A DNA stretch of 64,000 bases from Saxidomus purpurata (GCA_022818135.1 JAFMSR010000002.1:22253999-22317998); one strand, 5' to 3'. Numbered from the stretch's first letter, positions 1-12,415 are shown. A program made the numbers and translations. The notes: generated by a model not told the origin, from the letters alone.

Positions 1-2
1 TC

Positions 3-113
3 AAAGCCCAACTTGTTTCAATGGATGTGACTTACCTTCCAAATCAGTTATTTTCAAAGAAGAGGAGCAACACACATGTCAACTCAATTCAACTTGAGAC
101 TACACATCTATGA
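3..113 (+). CDS. C-terminal end of an SLC22-like transporter (gene A), partial at window edge
   Basis: The frame is open from base 3 to a TGA at 111-113. The last residues (T-H-V-N-S-I-Q-x-E-x-T-H-L-stop) match the end of gene C (stop at 28669), where the same tail reads T-H-V-N-S-I-Q-N-E-A-T-H-L-stop. This is therefore the cytoplasmic tail of the last exon of a further SLC22-type gene lying mostly upstream of the window. The preceding 20 or so residues align only loosely with gene C, as expected of the variable C-terminus. No lesion is visible in this short piece, so the upstream gene may be intact, but only about 37 codons can be seen. The identification rests on homology inside the window, including the shared 3' flank. 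Confidence 0.75.
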   Translation, partial: KAQLVSMDVTYLPNQLFSKKRSNTHVNSIQLETTHL

Positions 114-299
114 ATTGCAGAGAATTCTTTTTGATTTCATTTCACTGCCAAGATCGAACAAAGCACGTATGAGAGCGAGAATCCAATTATCAGTAAAGGT
201 TCCCATTTACAGCCAGTATTAATTATTATGTGGTATGTAATGGAAGCTTATGTATTCACTACTGCATCCACATAGAATTTTCATATAGTCCAAAGAAAG

Positions 300-305
300 A
301 ATAAA
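300..305 (+). other. Candidate poly(A) signal AATAAA of gene A
   Basis: An AATAAA lies 187 bases after gene A's stop. The same hexamer sits at the aligned position in the duplicated flank of gene C (29310-29315). Conservation between the copies is weak support, because both flanks descend from one sequence. Confidence 0.3.
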
Positions 306-1765
306 ACCAGGCCCGAGAAATTTGTTCTTTATAGCCAGAATTTCGCTATATCCGGAGTCGGTATATACGGACTTTACTGTATACCTTTGTAATATTATCA
401 CATATATTCTCTTCTTAAATAAAAGAAATAGAACATGAATATCTCTGATATCCTTTAAATAACATAAGTACGTAGAAATCCAGACATGTTTTTATCTGTG
501 ACAGGCCATTTTAACGCCCAAAATAAAGACTTCAAACAGCAAAAAAGCCTTCTCCAAAAGGCCAAACTTCTTCTGGATTAATGACTTCTTGATTAATGAT
601 TTCGTTGTCTTGTTCTTCAAAATTTTAAATTTACCCCATAAAGTATTTATGTATGAGATACAACGACGAGCCATCAATCCCTGTAGTAAAAGTTGAGCTA
701 GTAAAATTCAAAACTATAACTATGCTTACAAGATCTGTTCGTTAATGAAATTTGTTAGGGCCATAGGTAACGAACCAAAGGGTCCAGAATTTCATTTTCC
801 CGAGTGGTGCATACGTCTGTAAGTCATTGTTTTGTTTAACAGCTGCAGAATGATAACAAAGTTCAATTACTTTGCAAGCTTGACACTGACGGTCAAGTGC
901 ATTTTCATTTATAAGTGCAATAACAAAAACATAAACAAACATTACCACTGTTACATCACTGATGTCTACGTCTCTGGCTACAGTGGCATGGTCGTATCCA
1001 TTGTATTTTCCTTGTAAATCACGTGTCCAAGTATACATTCAAGTACATAATACTCGTGAGCAATTTTGCTACCGTTCTTAATCTTACTTTCTTGAGTGTT
1101 ATGTTAAAAAGTGACATATAAAGTAAGGGATTCTTGACAATATCAAACACTTCCGATTACAGTTTTTTTTATCAAAATGAACAATACAAATAAGGAAATG
1201 ACAAGATAAAATTAACAGTATATTAACTTAATACAAGTCTACAATTTCTTGTCTTTAACTATACATCGAACAGCTGTATCTTATTCTCAATATCAAGAAG
1301 TAGACAAGTTAAATTGAATCCTTTCCCAATGAGACATATATGTATAGTTTTATGTATGTAATAAAAAGAAACGTCAATTTCTGTACTAAAATGTGATTAA
1401 AGTAAAAAAAAAAATCTGTGTATATTTTTAGAAAAAAAAATTAATTATATATTCTTAGAACAGAAAATCTGTTTTAAAAATTTTCAAATGCATTCATATT
1501 TCAATATCTTTAATCTGTAAAGTTTGTTTTTTCGAAAATTCATAACGATTTAACTGACCACCGGTTCAAGTTCGATAACAATGCCTCTTAAGTGAGTGAT
1601 ATAGACCTGGGTCTATCTATTTTCTCAACAAACAGATTCTCGTGACCGCGGCTTTAACAAATATAATTAGGATGAATCGGTTACTTTGCATTGACCACAG
1701 CCTTTTTTATATGTTTCACTAGGGATCTTACATGCATAAGATCCCTTGTTTCTCCAGACAAAAAT

Positions 1766-2075
1766 ATGGCTGAAAAATCAGAAGAAACAAAAGCAATCCA
1801 CAGGACCAGATAATTGCAGATACGGATGGATGCGGAAGATACCAAGCCAGAATGGCCGTCATAGTACATCTGATAAAGAATATTGTTTGTTTCGGTTTTT
1901 CAACTTGATACTTAGCACTGTCACTCCAAGCTGGTATTGTGTCGAAGATGTCTTCAGCACATCGTGCACAGATTCGCTAAATTCGACACGGCTTTTTTGC
2001 AAAAAGCAGAAATGTTAATCGATAAATAATACATAATGTGAAAGTTTTGAAATTGACAACGGTTTAAGAACGTTG
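1766..2075 (+). pseudogene. Pseudogene B, exon 1 relic
   Basis: Across three frames the translation recovers the family's N-terminus: a D-x-D-G-C-G-R-Y-Q-A-R-M motif, a first membrane segment starting V-I-V-H-L-I-K, then T-P-S-W-Y-C and the cysteine-containing extracellular loop (T-S-C, F-C-K-K). One lost A near 1905 breaks the frame; the sister relic D keeps that base. The relic ends at a GTATGT donor at 2076, the same donor position as gene C's exon 1. Confidence 0.8.
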
Positions 2076-2453
2076 GTATGTGCGGTAAGTTGTGTTTTCA
2101 AATACTTTACATACAATTGTGCTTTATACACTATAAAGAACTAAAGATTTAATGGAACTGTTTCTTTGAAACCCCGAAAATATTTTTTTATTCGGAGAAA
2201 TAATTTATTAGCGGATTTTAATGTCGGACATATTACCTATTTCTAGATATATGACAAATTTAAAGTAATAGTGAACTCATTTAAAACAAGCATGGGAAAT
2301 ACATTTTATACTATCAAACAGGATAGTCTCATTGTGAGCCGCACAGTTGTAGATGGTCCTTATAATTCTGAATTTAATGGTGTGTTACAGTAAACTTTCA
2401 TAAAAATCTAGATAGTAACAAAAGTAACATTCCATTGATTTTGTATATTTCAG

Positions 2454-2842
2454 TTCAATCTGATATGTGACCAAAACTTTATTACATTCAAGTTGCAGGG
2501 GCTCTCGTTGGAAATGTTATATTGGGACAACCTGCAGACTTATTTGGGAGAAAACCTTCGTTTTTTGCCTTAATTGTTGTACTATTGGTATTTCATGTTG
2601 CTGGCTACTTTTCAACAAGTTGGCAGATGTTTGCGGTCTGTTCATTCTTTGGCGGCGTCGGAGGTGGGTTTTTCATCACAGTCAAATATTGCCTTTTATC
2701 GGAATTTACGCTGACAAGATGGCGTGCACGGGTCGTAGGGTTTCCTTCTTGTCCGTTGTCTTCTTGGATGTCTACTTCATAACTGGAGATCCCTTCAGCT
2801 AATGACTGCAGATAAAGCTGTTTCCTGTTTATTTGTATGGTT
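2454..2842 (+). pseudogene. Pseudogene B, exon 2 relic
   Basis: It begins just after a good acceptor (TTTCAG, 2448-2453) with F-N-L-I-C-D-Q, then shifts frame into G-Q-P-A-D-L-F-G-R-K-P-S-F-F, the conserved loop between membrane segments 2 and 3. A clean stretch follows to V-V-G-F-P-S, then the sequence degenerates through what corresponds to S-W and D-W-R-x-x-Q-L-M-T. It ends in W plus two bases before a GTACGT donor at 2843. It is 389 bp against 422 bp in the intact genes, a net loss of 33 bp. Confidence 0.85.
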
Positions 2843-3523
2843 GTACGTATTTATTTATGCATGCTCAAAGATAACTAATTATGTTAAGTATTCAGAGAAT
2901 TATGTCCAGTGCTAGTAAGTATTATAGGCTCAAGTACATTTTTAGCACATCTTTGATAAAAAAAAGATATTTCGGAACAAATAAGCAAGCGACAACTGTT
3001 TTGTTTATTTTTAAACCATTTCCCTATTAGTTTTTCGGTTAATGAGTTAACTTAAACCACGTCTTTAGTGTTTACGCTTTACCTTTAGCTTTTGTGAGAA
3101 AGTAAAGGGAAAGAACTGTAGCCGTTGTTATCGTGCACAATTTCTTTACATTTCTGCTTCTGAGCCATTTCAGTGTCATACGAGTTTCCGATAGTAAATA
3201 GCTCATCAATCAGAAAAGGCAAAAGTCATCATTGTTGTTAATTGCAAAATATAACGCAGGAAAATAGTTCAAATTTAATACATATCTTTAGAAAGAGCAG
3301 AAGCATCCAAATAAGAAATATGCATTTCTAGATCTGTTCAAATCTCGATTTCTCGTCAGAATTATATTACTGCTAATGCTTAACTGGTGTTGATTTCGAT
3401 CTACTCTTGCAAAAGGGAGATTTTAAGGGTTTGGAAAATAAATAGGGTTACAGAAATGTCTCATTATAAAATGTCAAAAGGTTGTAAAAAAAACCTTCGA
3501 CTGTAGATTGTTATGACTACTCC

Positions 3524-4258
3524 GTATTTTAGACAATGGTTTCTTAACTTTTAAATTTTTATCTAGGTTATTTATCTATTTAGTTATTTTAAATTGACAT
3601 CTATTTTTAGATTTAGATTAGATTTATTTTGGTATGGAATACATATACATGGACACTTAAAACAACATGTACGGTACAAATATATAGCATACATTAGAAT
3701 AAATAAGCCATGACATGCACACCAACACCAAGGATAACACAAAAAAGAGAGACTCTTATTTCCATTGTGGTCCCCTGTGTTGGTGGCATGACATAGAGAG
3801 CCTTTAACCAATGCAAATAAATACTATCAATTAAATATTATCGCAGTTAGATTTCACTTATGTTAACACAGTTTGACTAGAAGTTACAGCATTGTAACAC
3901 ATTATTCAAGTTAAAACAGAATAAATATACTAGGAAGCAAATGATAAAATTAATAAGCATTAGATATTTTAACTTAAGACAAACTACAATAAAAACAAAT
4001 TATCATTATATCACAGTCACAAAATTAAACCTATAACTAAAACATTTGACAAGATACTAAGACGCAACTATAAAAAAGTAGGAATGAGAATAAGAAGGAG
4101 TATCACTTAGACTAAAAAAAAAATGCACCATTTCATATTAAGTGTGTTAAATGATAGATGAAATGAGTTGAAACCATTCCTATACCGAAACAACCTGATG
4201 TAAAATTAAAAACTCATATAAAAAGTCTTGAAATATTACGTACATGTACATGTATATC
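3524..4258 (+). mobile_element. Insertion of about 0.73 kb private to duplication copy 1, type unknown
   Basis: The flanks (ending near 3523 and resuming near 4262) are contiguous in copy 2 at about 33860-33877, so this is an insertion in copy 1 or a clean deletion in copy 2. The interior is AT-rich, has no convincing open frame and shows no clear terminal repeats. I cannot assign a class. Confidence 0.5.
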
Positions 4259-5031
4259 AGTCAAAAATGGAATTTTCGTTATTAAGACAGTAGGGAGGAA
4301 GAATGAATGTCATCCTGATGCTTAATAATATCCGCAAATCACAATATTGTTATTTCAGACACAAACACTCGACAGAAGATAGTGATAACTATATGACCTT
4401 TCTGTCCTTCTGCTAAAATATATAAAACTCAAAACGTAGTATACATGTACATAGCTACAATAAATAAGTTTGTTCTGTTCTGCTGTGTTATTGCCACGAA
4501 ACGAATATTTAAAAAACTATGCTTGTAAAAAAAGGAGTCGTAAAGACAGAAAAATAAAACGATTCAGTCCTTAAAATTTTTTATACAACTGTAAAAGAGC
4601 TGCTTTCGTGGATATATGTTGCAATCATATTTAGGTTCCGCAAAAAAGGAATCACTTTAAGGAATATGTTTGAAAATCTCTATTAAAACATTTGAATGAA
4701 ATCCAGTCAATGCGATGGTGGTTGTTAAATTAGTTAGTTTTAAATTATTGGTTGTTTCGACGCAGGATAGGGTTTTGGCTATCAAGATTAAGCGTACGGT
4801 AGCATAAATAAAATAAATAAATAAATAATTGACTTTAGTTGTAAAATGACGGATGGTAAATTTTGCAATTGATAGTTTAGAAAACATAGTTTTATTTATA
4901 AAAAGGCATATAAGTATCCAAATGACCAACTGGGTCCATTTTTTTGTCATTTGTTGATAATTCCATTCAACATGGTGTTTAAGTAGAAGACTTTATGAAG
5001 GTAGGAGTGCAAACATAAACTCTACTTACAG

Positions 5032-5114
5032 ATTTAGACACGGGAACTTATCTCTGATCTGTTTCAGCATTGTCGCCATTGGAGGTCTCGCAGCTAGCCT
5101 AGTTCAGACACTTG
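5032..5114 (+). pseudogene. Pseudogene B, exon 5 relic, internally intact with both splice sites
   Basis: The piece is 83 bp, exactly the length of exon 5 in genes C and E. It lies between an acceptor (CTTACAG, ending 5031) and a donor (GTATGA, starting 5115). In the same phase it reads G-N-L-S-L-I-C-F-S-I-V-A-I-G-G-L-A and ends V-Q-T-L, against I-V-Q-T-L in gene C. It encodes one membrane segment and has no stop. It is isolated: no neighbouring exon 4 or 6 is visible. Confidence 0.8.
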
Positions 5115-5143
5115 GTATGAACTTTCACTATGAAATATACGTG

Positions 5144-5199
5144 CCGTTTGTTTTTAAGCAAAATAAGGCCGATATACGTGCCGTTTGTTTTTAAGCAAA
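5144..5199 (+). repeat. Short direct tandem duplication (about 33 bp unit, two copies)
   Basis: The phrase GATATACGTGCCG followed by TTTGTTTTTAAGCAAA occurs twice back to back (first copy lacking its leading bases). The rest of 5115-6280 holds nothing I can identify. Confidence 0.7.
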
Positions 5200-6279
5200 T
5201 ACGACCGCTTTAAACATGTTTGTCGGTAGATACTTTTAATATTTGGAGATGATTTGATCTTTTTCGTAAATGTTCGAAATGTTTTCCTCGGAATATGTTG
5301 GTACATTCACATGTACAATGAATCATGTATTATACATGTATGCTAAATAGTAATATGGTATATTATCCAGTATAGGTCCATTTCTTACTTAACTGTCATT
5401 TTGCATAAAATTATTGTCAAAATTCCAAGACTGTGAAAGTGTAGTACTATAAACGTCCTTAATACGGTGTCTGTATTGTTCAACTCCTCAAAATTGACCC
5501 CGCTGGGGGTCACTTGATTTAACATAGGCGTATATAGGAAACACTGTCAAAATCTTCTTTTATGAAACCACAAGGCCTAGATTTAGATATTTAACATGTG
5601 GCATCGCCTAGTGGACCTCTACCAAGATTTTTAAACGTGACCCCTGGGTCAAAATTGACCCAGCCAGGTGGGTTATTCTTTTACTGATCATTAATTTATA
5701 ATCTTCTTGATATGACTTCTTGCAAATTTCTAGAAGTGATAGTGTTTTTGGCAGACATCAAAATACCTCATGTTTTTCTGGAATTATGGAAAATTATTTA
5801 TACATACTGGCATTAGGCCAAGTGTTTTGGCATTGCTCCAATCTCTAAGAATAGGTATTTTAGATAAATGTTATGAATGAATGAGAAATAAATTAAAGTA
5901 GAAGAGCTAAAACTTCATTGTTTCTCAAGAAAATATTGTTAGCTAATTTGAATGATGGCAGCATAACTAGACAGTGTTTTTGCTAAAACTTGATACGTTC
6001 AGTTTTACAGCAAAATATTGGATTACAATCTTTGCCTATTTCAAATCCAACTTAAATCAAAGCACTTAAAGTACTGGTGAGACGGTTGTGTTGACATGTG
6101 TACATTTAGTTTAGGCAAGCAATCCTGAAATGTTCAACCCCAAGTGATGTACTGAAAATGTTCACTCCAAGACTCAACAGACCAAGACGTGAAAATGTTC
6201 ACTCGTTTATTCTGTGAAATTATGTTCAACTACTAAGTAGGATTTGAAATGCTCAATTAAAAGAGACTTAACTGCTCAA

Positions 6280-7995
6280 ATCCAAGACGTCAAATGTGAA
6301 CATAAGATGGAGGTCAATGTCAAGGAAATCAAAACTGATTTGCAATTCTCGCAAACTTGTGTTTCAGATTGCAAATTTGTAAATAAACTTGCAATAATGC
6401 ATCGCTCAAAATATAGTACTCAAGAGCTAGAGCTTAGTTTGAAGAAACTAGTGTCAGTCGTAATTTTAAAACTTCAGTCAAATCAGCCGTGCAATCAATG
6501 GGCACAGACGGTACACAAACACTAAATGACTAAATGAGTATGCTAACTCATAAAAAGTAAATTCTTAAAATACTTCGGATAGAAATTTACAAGTGCTGAT
6601 GTTAATTCCACACATATAAGGTGATTTCAGTTTGGATAATGAAACATTTTACATGTGCTAACGTTTAGTTCAATTCGGAAGAGGTTAGTGCAAAACGAAT
6701 GTGACTTCAGTTCCGTTAATGAAACTGTACTGACAGGAATGTGTCAGTATGTCATACATTTGGTCTCTGTTTCGTCTGGTTCTAACCAGCAACCAACAAC
6801 TGTTACAATTTGGGCTGGTGTACGCATAAAGGCTTGTATAGAGGTATTTAGAATAAGTTCCATTATTTTTAGACTTACACTTAGATAAAAATCGTGTCTT
6901 GCGCCCGGTGTATGCACAAATCTCCCGAGGTGTGCACTTACTTTAAGGAAAAACAGGTTGTAAGCATATTTTCAAACATTCTCAGCTTCTAAGAGCAAAA
7001 TTAAAATCTGCTACAGCAGTCTAAACGCAACCTAACAAATCAAATTTGGATGTATGTATAATCATGACATAAATAATATACATTATTTTACAAAATGCAG
7101 TTCGTAACAATAGCTTATGTCTCAAATTGTTTTCAAGTGATTTTGTCACGCAAATCTAAAATATACAGTATTGATACTATTGAATATATAAACAGCCAGT
7201 TAATCCTAGTATGTACATTGTAGCAAAACTGGCGATGTGTACCAACTGCAAGACTGTCAAATGCAAATAATTATATGAGCTTTAACTCCATACAGTGTTG
7301 TATCTAAGCACTTTTGGTGTATCGCATGTCAACAAGAATAGCATAGCCTTCTTTTTGTATACATTCTCATCATCCAAACATTCATTATATAATTTCATGT
7401 TTATTGAAAGTTCGGCAAACCACTGATGTATGAGGATTGTTTCATACAACCACTACCGTAGTAGTGTATACTTCCGTGATTCAACTCTGTATATTCAAGT
7501 CAACTCACGCGAACTTTGTCGGAAAAAAAACACGAACAAAACAAAACAAACACCAAAACAGACAAAAAAAGAAGCCCGCTACTACACATAGCAATTTAAC
7601 AGCAGTAAATGCGCGCGCGCATACACTGTTCTATACCGTGCTCGCATGTTACCAGTGTACTTACATTGTTTTTCGATAAAGGATAAAGGTTGAAAACTGC
7701 CGGTATGCTAATTTATGTAAAAAATACGCAGTCTGAAGCAGAAAATTGAACACTTTTGTGGCATGTAGGTTTTATGTCGGTAAGTCGTTGCATTTCTGCG
7801 AACATGCAATTTAATTGGGGATTTTAAAGGCAAATTACTGTAGATATTACTCCGCTTTGAACTATTTCTTTCAGCTCAGTTATCTGTGTTTAGGAACGTA
7901 GTAACGCCAAAATCCGTTTATATTTTGTTCTGTTCTATTCTGTTCTGTTCCCTCTGGAAGGCTGTCTTTCGACAACCGTCCCAAAAATAACTCCC
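6280..7995 (+). repeat. Dispersed element, copy 1 (inverted relative to 15860-16950)
   Basis: Several blocks match the reverse complement of 15860-16950: 6290-6390 (with 16880-16960), 6940-7030 (with 16780-16860), 7500-7660 (with 16080-16215) and 7860-7990 (with 15860-16010). The shared content includes a run of GAACAAAACAAAAC and a GACGGTTGTCGA-like end. No long frame is shared, so this looks like a non-autonomous or decayed transposon. Open frames here (for example 6244-6525 and 7437-7679) are not conserved between the copies and are not called as genes. Confidence 0.6.
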
Positions 7996-8159
7996 AAACA
8001 GCCGCTGGAGCAAAAAGTGGTGAAGTTTGACGACAGTAGCCAATGGAAGCCAGGTGATCGATATAGGGCCATCTTGGCCCTCTTGTTTATGAAACTGATT
8101 TATAATAATAATCGTTTTATTATTAACTAGTAAACATCCCAATCCTTGTGTAACTTCCA

Positions 8160-9980
8160 TCTTGTTTTTCTATTGTGATAATTTACAAATACCTCTTTTT
8201 CTCACAACATTCATTATATTCTGGTGCAAATTTTTAAAATATTAAACCTGGTTACAAATGCCAGTTATAAAGTGCCACAAATTATCAGTGAAATTGATGC
8301 CATGTTAACAGTTCTAACATGAATGTGTATTGTTTTGACTGTCCCCCCAAATGCCTATATTATCTAAACAGTGTTGATAGTTGCAAAATTCCTCTAAATT
8401 TTCATTGTGTGCCTTGCCACAGTGTTTAATATACTAGTACTTCTTGCAAAGTTTTTGAACTGAAAACAACAAGTGAGTTGCATGTGGTAAAAGATCGTAT
8501 GCAAATGTTTAAACATGTTATTTTAGCTACCAGGGATCTGATAGACAAAACTATTTATTACCATAGCTCCTCCCACAATGCACTGACTACGGGGATAGGC
8601 AATGCTACCGGTTTCTACAGGTATACAGTCTGTAAGTAGCCTAAATACATTTCCATAGACTTATATCATATTTTTTTCGGTAAGTGCGACTACCCAAAAT
8701 CTCACCGGCTGCTAAAATGCATTTTTTTTTGTAGAATCATCCTAGTCCCACAAAAAATAGCAAAATTTATACATGAGATCCAATACTTTATGCCAGTAAT
8801 TTGAAGCTGAATGACACCACCCCCATTTTCGTGGCAGTTTTAGTGGCCACCGTCCAAATATGTCAGCATCACAAATATTTTAATCATAATTTATATCCAG
8901 AATTTTCTTTTCATATTTCATTCGTGATCTATCATTCAGTGATTATTTCAAAAGAATTATTCCCGTATGCATCCACTTAGTTTCAGCAAATCAGCAATCA
9001 AACACATAGTGTGCACATGTTCCCTAGACAAAGCAGCCTGCATCCGGTTTTCACCAATTCAGGCTACTCATCTACATCTGTTAACAGAGTTCAGTTTAAC
9101 CATTTAGTTAAATAGTTTTATAGTTTTTTGGTTCTCCATTTAATTAATGTGGGTCATATCTAAAGTATTGCAATTTGTTGAAATGGATGAGAGCACAGCA
9201 ATGTTTTTTGTACAAACTATTAACTGGTGTTGGAAAGCTACTTCACGGGAATACTAATAGTTTAGGCATATGTTACCTGTCATTTAAGAAGTGTGCATGT
9301 GCTTAGATATACTTGTATTTAGTGAAAGTGATCTTATTTCAAGGTAAATACAGATAAGTAACATTTTTGCACATATACGTTTTTTTTAAGTATAGTGAAG
9401 CTACCAATTACATATATTGTTTATTTGTCCGCCAATAATATAAAGTTATGTAACAATGTATAACTTATTATTCTGTTATTAAATTAACATAAGTATGCTG
9501 CATTGGAACTAATTATCTTTAACGGCTAAATTTAGAAAGCTAGCACTGCTTAAATTTATGTACAAGTAATTAAAGAAACTGTTGTGTATCGATCTTCTTT
9601 TATAGAATACTTTGTACACGGTTTTCATCCGGCAGATGTGAGCTGGACGGACACAATTTGTGTTACGATACTTATCTGACCTGAAAAAGTTTCGCGAAAA
9701 TATAACTACATAACCAGATAGTTGATATCTAGATAATTAACACGAAAGTCAGTCAATTAACGAGTGGCAGTAATATGCCACCATACCAAACTATATGAAT
9801 GTGTTTATCAATTCCTTTCCAACTGAATACAGAGAGAATCTGTAAAAAAAAAGTTGACTACTAGTATTTTAGGCAAAAAATTAAAACCCAGTCATGTTGT
9901 TGGTGTATGTTTATTTATTATTGTCAATAACAGAATTAACTCAGTATCACTCATTTAACAAATAATAAATTTGTCCCTGT
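8160..9980. other. Intergenic stretch with no recognisable feature
   Basis: AT-rich sequence with only short open frames on either strand. I see no exon of the SLC22 family, no RNA gene and no clear repeat boundary. Confidence 0.5.
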
Positions 9981-10107
9981 ATTTTGTCGTTGAATAAAGT
10001 ACAGTCAGGAGTTCGAATGCGTAGTAATCATATCACGAGTGCAGAGCACGAGTGATTTAATTTTTCGAATTCGAACGACTGACTGTATTTTATTTAACGA
10101 CAAAATA
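9980..10107. repeat. Long imperfect palindrome (hairpin)
   Basis: The left arm (about 9983-10020, TTTGTCGTTGAATAAAGTAC then AGTCAGGAGTTCGAAT) pairs with the right arm (about 10065-10106, TTCGAACGACTGACTGTATT then TTATTTAACGACAAAA) around a loop of about 45 bases holding a small inner hairpin (CACGAGTG / CACGAGTG region). It resembles the terminal hairpin of a MITE, but no partner end is certain. Confidence 0.6.
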
Positions 10108-11056
10108 TTGGCACATATTTATCATTTCGATTCTAGCACGTCTTTTTCTTTGAAAACTATCCCGAACTTTATTCAACTTGAAGCAGTACGCCATTGTAAC
10201 TTTAAAACGCGATTTGCGATTGGACGCGCTTGTTTACATAAGTCACGTCATTACGTCATCTCGCGGCACATCGTCCTTTTAAAAACGTGCTGTATTTTAT
10301 CGTAAAATAAAATACAACCTTTACCCTATATGTTTATATAGGTAACACAGCCACTCATGTTAGAATTTTATATAGTTGTTATGTATTAAGCATCTTACGC
10401 GACAAAAATTCAGAATTGCCATGTGTAAGGGTAATATGACTTTAAATAGCATTACAGCAATGCCAATCATAAAACGCATTTAATAATCGTGTTTATTTTC
10501 TGCTACAAGAACTACATCATTAGCATAAAGAATTATACATGTGCATGTCATTTTGTATATTAGCGATTTCAGGCATACAGATCATTTAAGGAAAGGGCTT
10601 TACCCGTTATGTATGCAACTGTGCCTGTTTTTCATTTATTTTCCCCGTCAAAGGCTTGATAGGGGATACAGTACAACTATGCAAATATATGTAGTTATAA
10701 TTATTTGCGTTTTCCTGACTTGCTTTTCAAATCGATTCCACCGAGACTTATTCTCATTTCATCCGATACACTACATGACTATTAGGTGCGTTAATATATT
10801 TCTCAGGAATGCTGCCTTTGATTGTTTTCCACTCAGAGATCCAGTTTGTTTTCAATTTGCACATTATAACACTTTTCATAAAGGATTTAAAGAATATTGG
10901 TTTACATGTATTTCGAAATCGGATAAATATAAAAATATAAATGTATTTTGAAAATCCCTGTTTGTCGCTGGTATAAAGCATTTTCTAAATCGGCTCCAAT
11001 GTTCAAGCGCAATAATGTAAAAAACGTTCGGCTATTTCTACCATGGAAATGTTTAA

Positions 11057-11358
11057 AGCTGCTCGCTCTCAGTTACCGTTGAAAAAAATATTTTTCAAAA
11101 AAATTGAATTTCTTAATCAATAATATAAAACTAAGGGCTAGAATAAAAATAAGCAAAAATCTAGGTAGGAATTTGCATAAATCGATTGATAAGGTCGGTT
11201 ACACGGCACCGCTACACTATATGTTTATATTGAAATTTCAAAAACGTTTGCAACGCTTTTGAATTTTGAAGCGTATTTTTTCAAATTTAGAGATATACGT
11301 GACATGAATTTATACTGGAGCCTTTTTGTATCACCTTATGTTCTAAAATACAGCAGCT
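11057..11358. mobile_element. TTAA-flanked MITE (302 bp), empty site known
   Basis: The element begins AGCTGCTC and ends GCAGCT, and is bracketed by TTAA at 11053-11056 and 11359-11362. The empty site in block copy 2 (about 13757) has a single TTAA. The inverted ends read TTTAAAGCTGC / GCAGCTTTAAA. A TTAA duplication is the hallmark of piggyBac-type transposition, although these ends do not start with the CCC typical of that superfamily. It has no coding capacity. Confidence 0.8.
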
Positions 11359-11603
11359 TTAAAATTTACCCGATTAATTCAATATTACATTAAGACCAAA
11401 TTAGCATAGATGAAAATAAAGATATTGCAAGAGTTATTATGCATTAGTTATGGATGGATAGCAGAGATGTAAACGTGCAGATTAGTTTAAACTAGAAATG
11501 TGTCCATAGGACACGGATGCCCCCACACGCCACTGTTCTGTCAATCTCATGACTCTAGGTCAAATATTTTTTGGACTACATGTGCCACAAGTTGAAAACT
11601 AAA

Positions 11604-12415
11604 AATCAACAAAGGGCCATAATTCTGTTAAATTTGGTCGCAGCAAAAATTCCTTCCTTTACTACCATCTACACATTAAGGTTGTTCTTCCCTGGAAGTT
11701 TAAGCAAAATCTGCCATCCGGTTTAAGAGGAGTTGCATTCACAAAATTTCTACATAGTATATAATGAAAAAATCAACAAAGGGCCATAATTCTGTTAAAT
11801 TTGGTTGCAGCAAAAATTCCTTCCTTTACTGCCATCTACACATTAAGGTTGTTCATCCCTGGAAGTTTAAGCAAAATCTGCCATCCGGTTTAAGAGGAGT
11901 TGCATTCACAAAATTTCTACATAGTATATAGTGAAAAAATCAACAAAGGGCCATAATTCTGTAAAATTTGGTCGCAGCGAAATTCTTTCCTTTACTACCA
12001 TCTACACCTTAACGTTGTTCATCCCTGTAAGTTTAAGCAAAATCTGCCATCCGGTTTAAGAGGAGTTGCGTCCACAAAATTTCTACATAGTATATAGTGA
12101 AAAAATCAACAAAGGGCCATAATTCTGTTAAATTTGGTCACAGCAAAAATTCCTTCCTTTACTACCATCTACACATTAAGGTTGTTCATCCCTATAAGTT
12201 TAAGCAAAATCTGCCATCCGGTTTAAGAGGAGTTGCGTTCACAAAATTTCTACATAGTATCTAGTGAAAAAATCAACAAAGGGCCATAATTCTCTTAAAT
12301 TTGGTCACAGCAAAAATTCCTTCCTTTACTACCATCTACACATTAAGGTTGTTCATCCCTGTAAGTTTAAGCAAAATCTGCCATCCGGTTTAAGAGGAGT
12401 TGCGTTCACAAGATT
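11604..12415 (+). repeat. Tandem core repeat array, five units of 166-167 bp
   Basis: The phrase AATCAACAAAGGGCCATAAT starts at about 11604, 11771, 11938, 12104 and 12271. Units differ by scattered substitutions; the last lacks the A/T-rich junction and runs straight into the ACGG microsatellite. There are no spacers of unique sequence between the units, so this is not a CRISPR array. Confidence 0.9.

Larger units (their letters stand above)
1..4450 (+). repeat. Segmental duplication, copy 1 (3' flank of gene A plus pseudogene B exons 1-2)
   Basis: This stretch aligns co-linearly with about 28600-34055. Clear anchors are 225-420 with 29238-29420, 485-690 with 29495-29700, 1540-1660 with 30180-30300, the exon-1/exon-2 relics, 2810-3120 with 31150-31460, 3240-3523 with 33575-33860, and 4262-4440 with 33877-34055. 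Copy 1 carries a private insertion (3524-4258) and lacks the 2 kb transposon found in copy 2. The segment between 114 and 1765 contains no recognisable gene; it is the duplicated 3' flank. Confidence 0.85.
1766..5114 (+). pseudogene. Decayed SLC22-like transporter copy (pseudogene B): exon 1, 2 and 5 relics
   Basis: Three pieces of an SLC22 gene lie in order on the + strand: an exon-1 relic (1766-2075), an exon-2 relic (2454-2842) and an exon-5 relic (5032-5114). Exons 3 and 4 are not visible between 2842 and 5032, and I found no exon 6-8 relics downstream. Exon 1 needs two frame changes (near 1800 and near 1905) and has an in-frame TAA near its end. Exon 2 is frameshifted near 2495 and again after about 2755. 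The gene cannot make a transporter. The start ATG at 1766 lies nine bases after an acceptor-like CAG (1754-1756), the same arrangement as in gene C. Confidence 0.85.

Noticed and set aside
4657..4950. 97-codon - strand frame
   Set aside because: Contains an AAAT microsatellite and Thr/Ile/Leu-rich filler; no conservation with the duplicated segment, which ends before it.
10541..10951. 136-codon open frame on the + strand, the longest frame between 5 and 18 kb
   Set aside because: Its 3' part lies in the duplicated block; the copy at 13570 does not extend the frame, the composition is low-complexity Phe/Cys/Ile-rich, and no domain is recognisable.
11604..12415. Regular repeats reminiscent of a CRISPR array
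   Set aside because: The units are 167 bp, directly adjacent without unique spacers, in a eukaryotic genome, and part of a HINE-like element.
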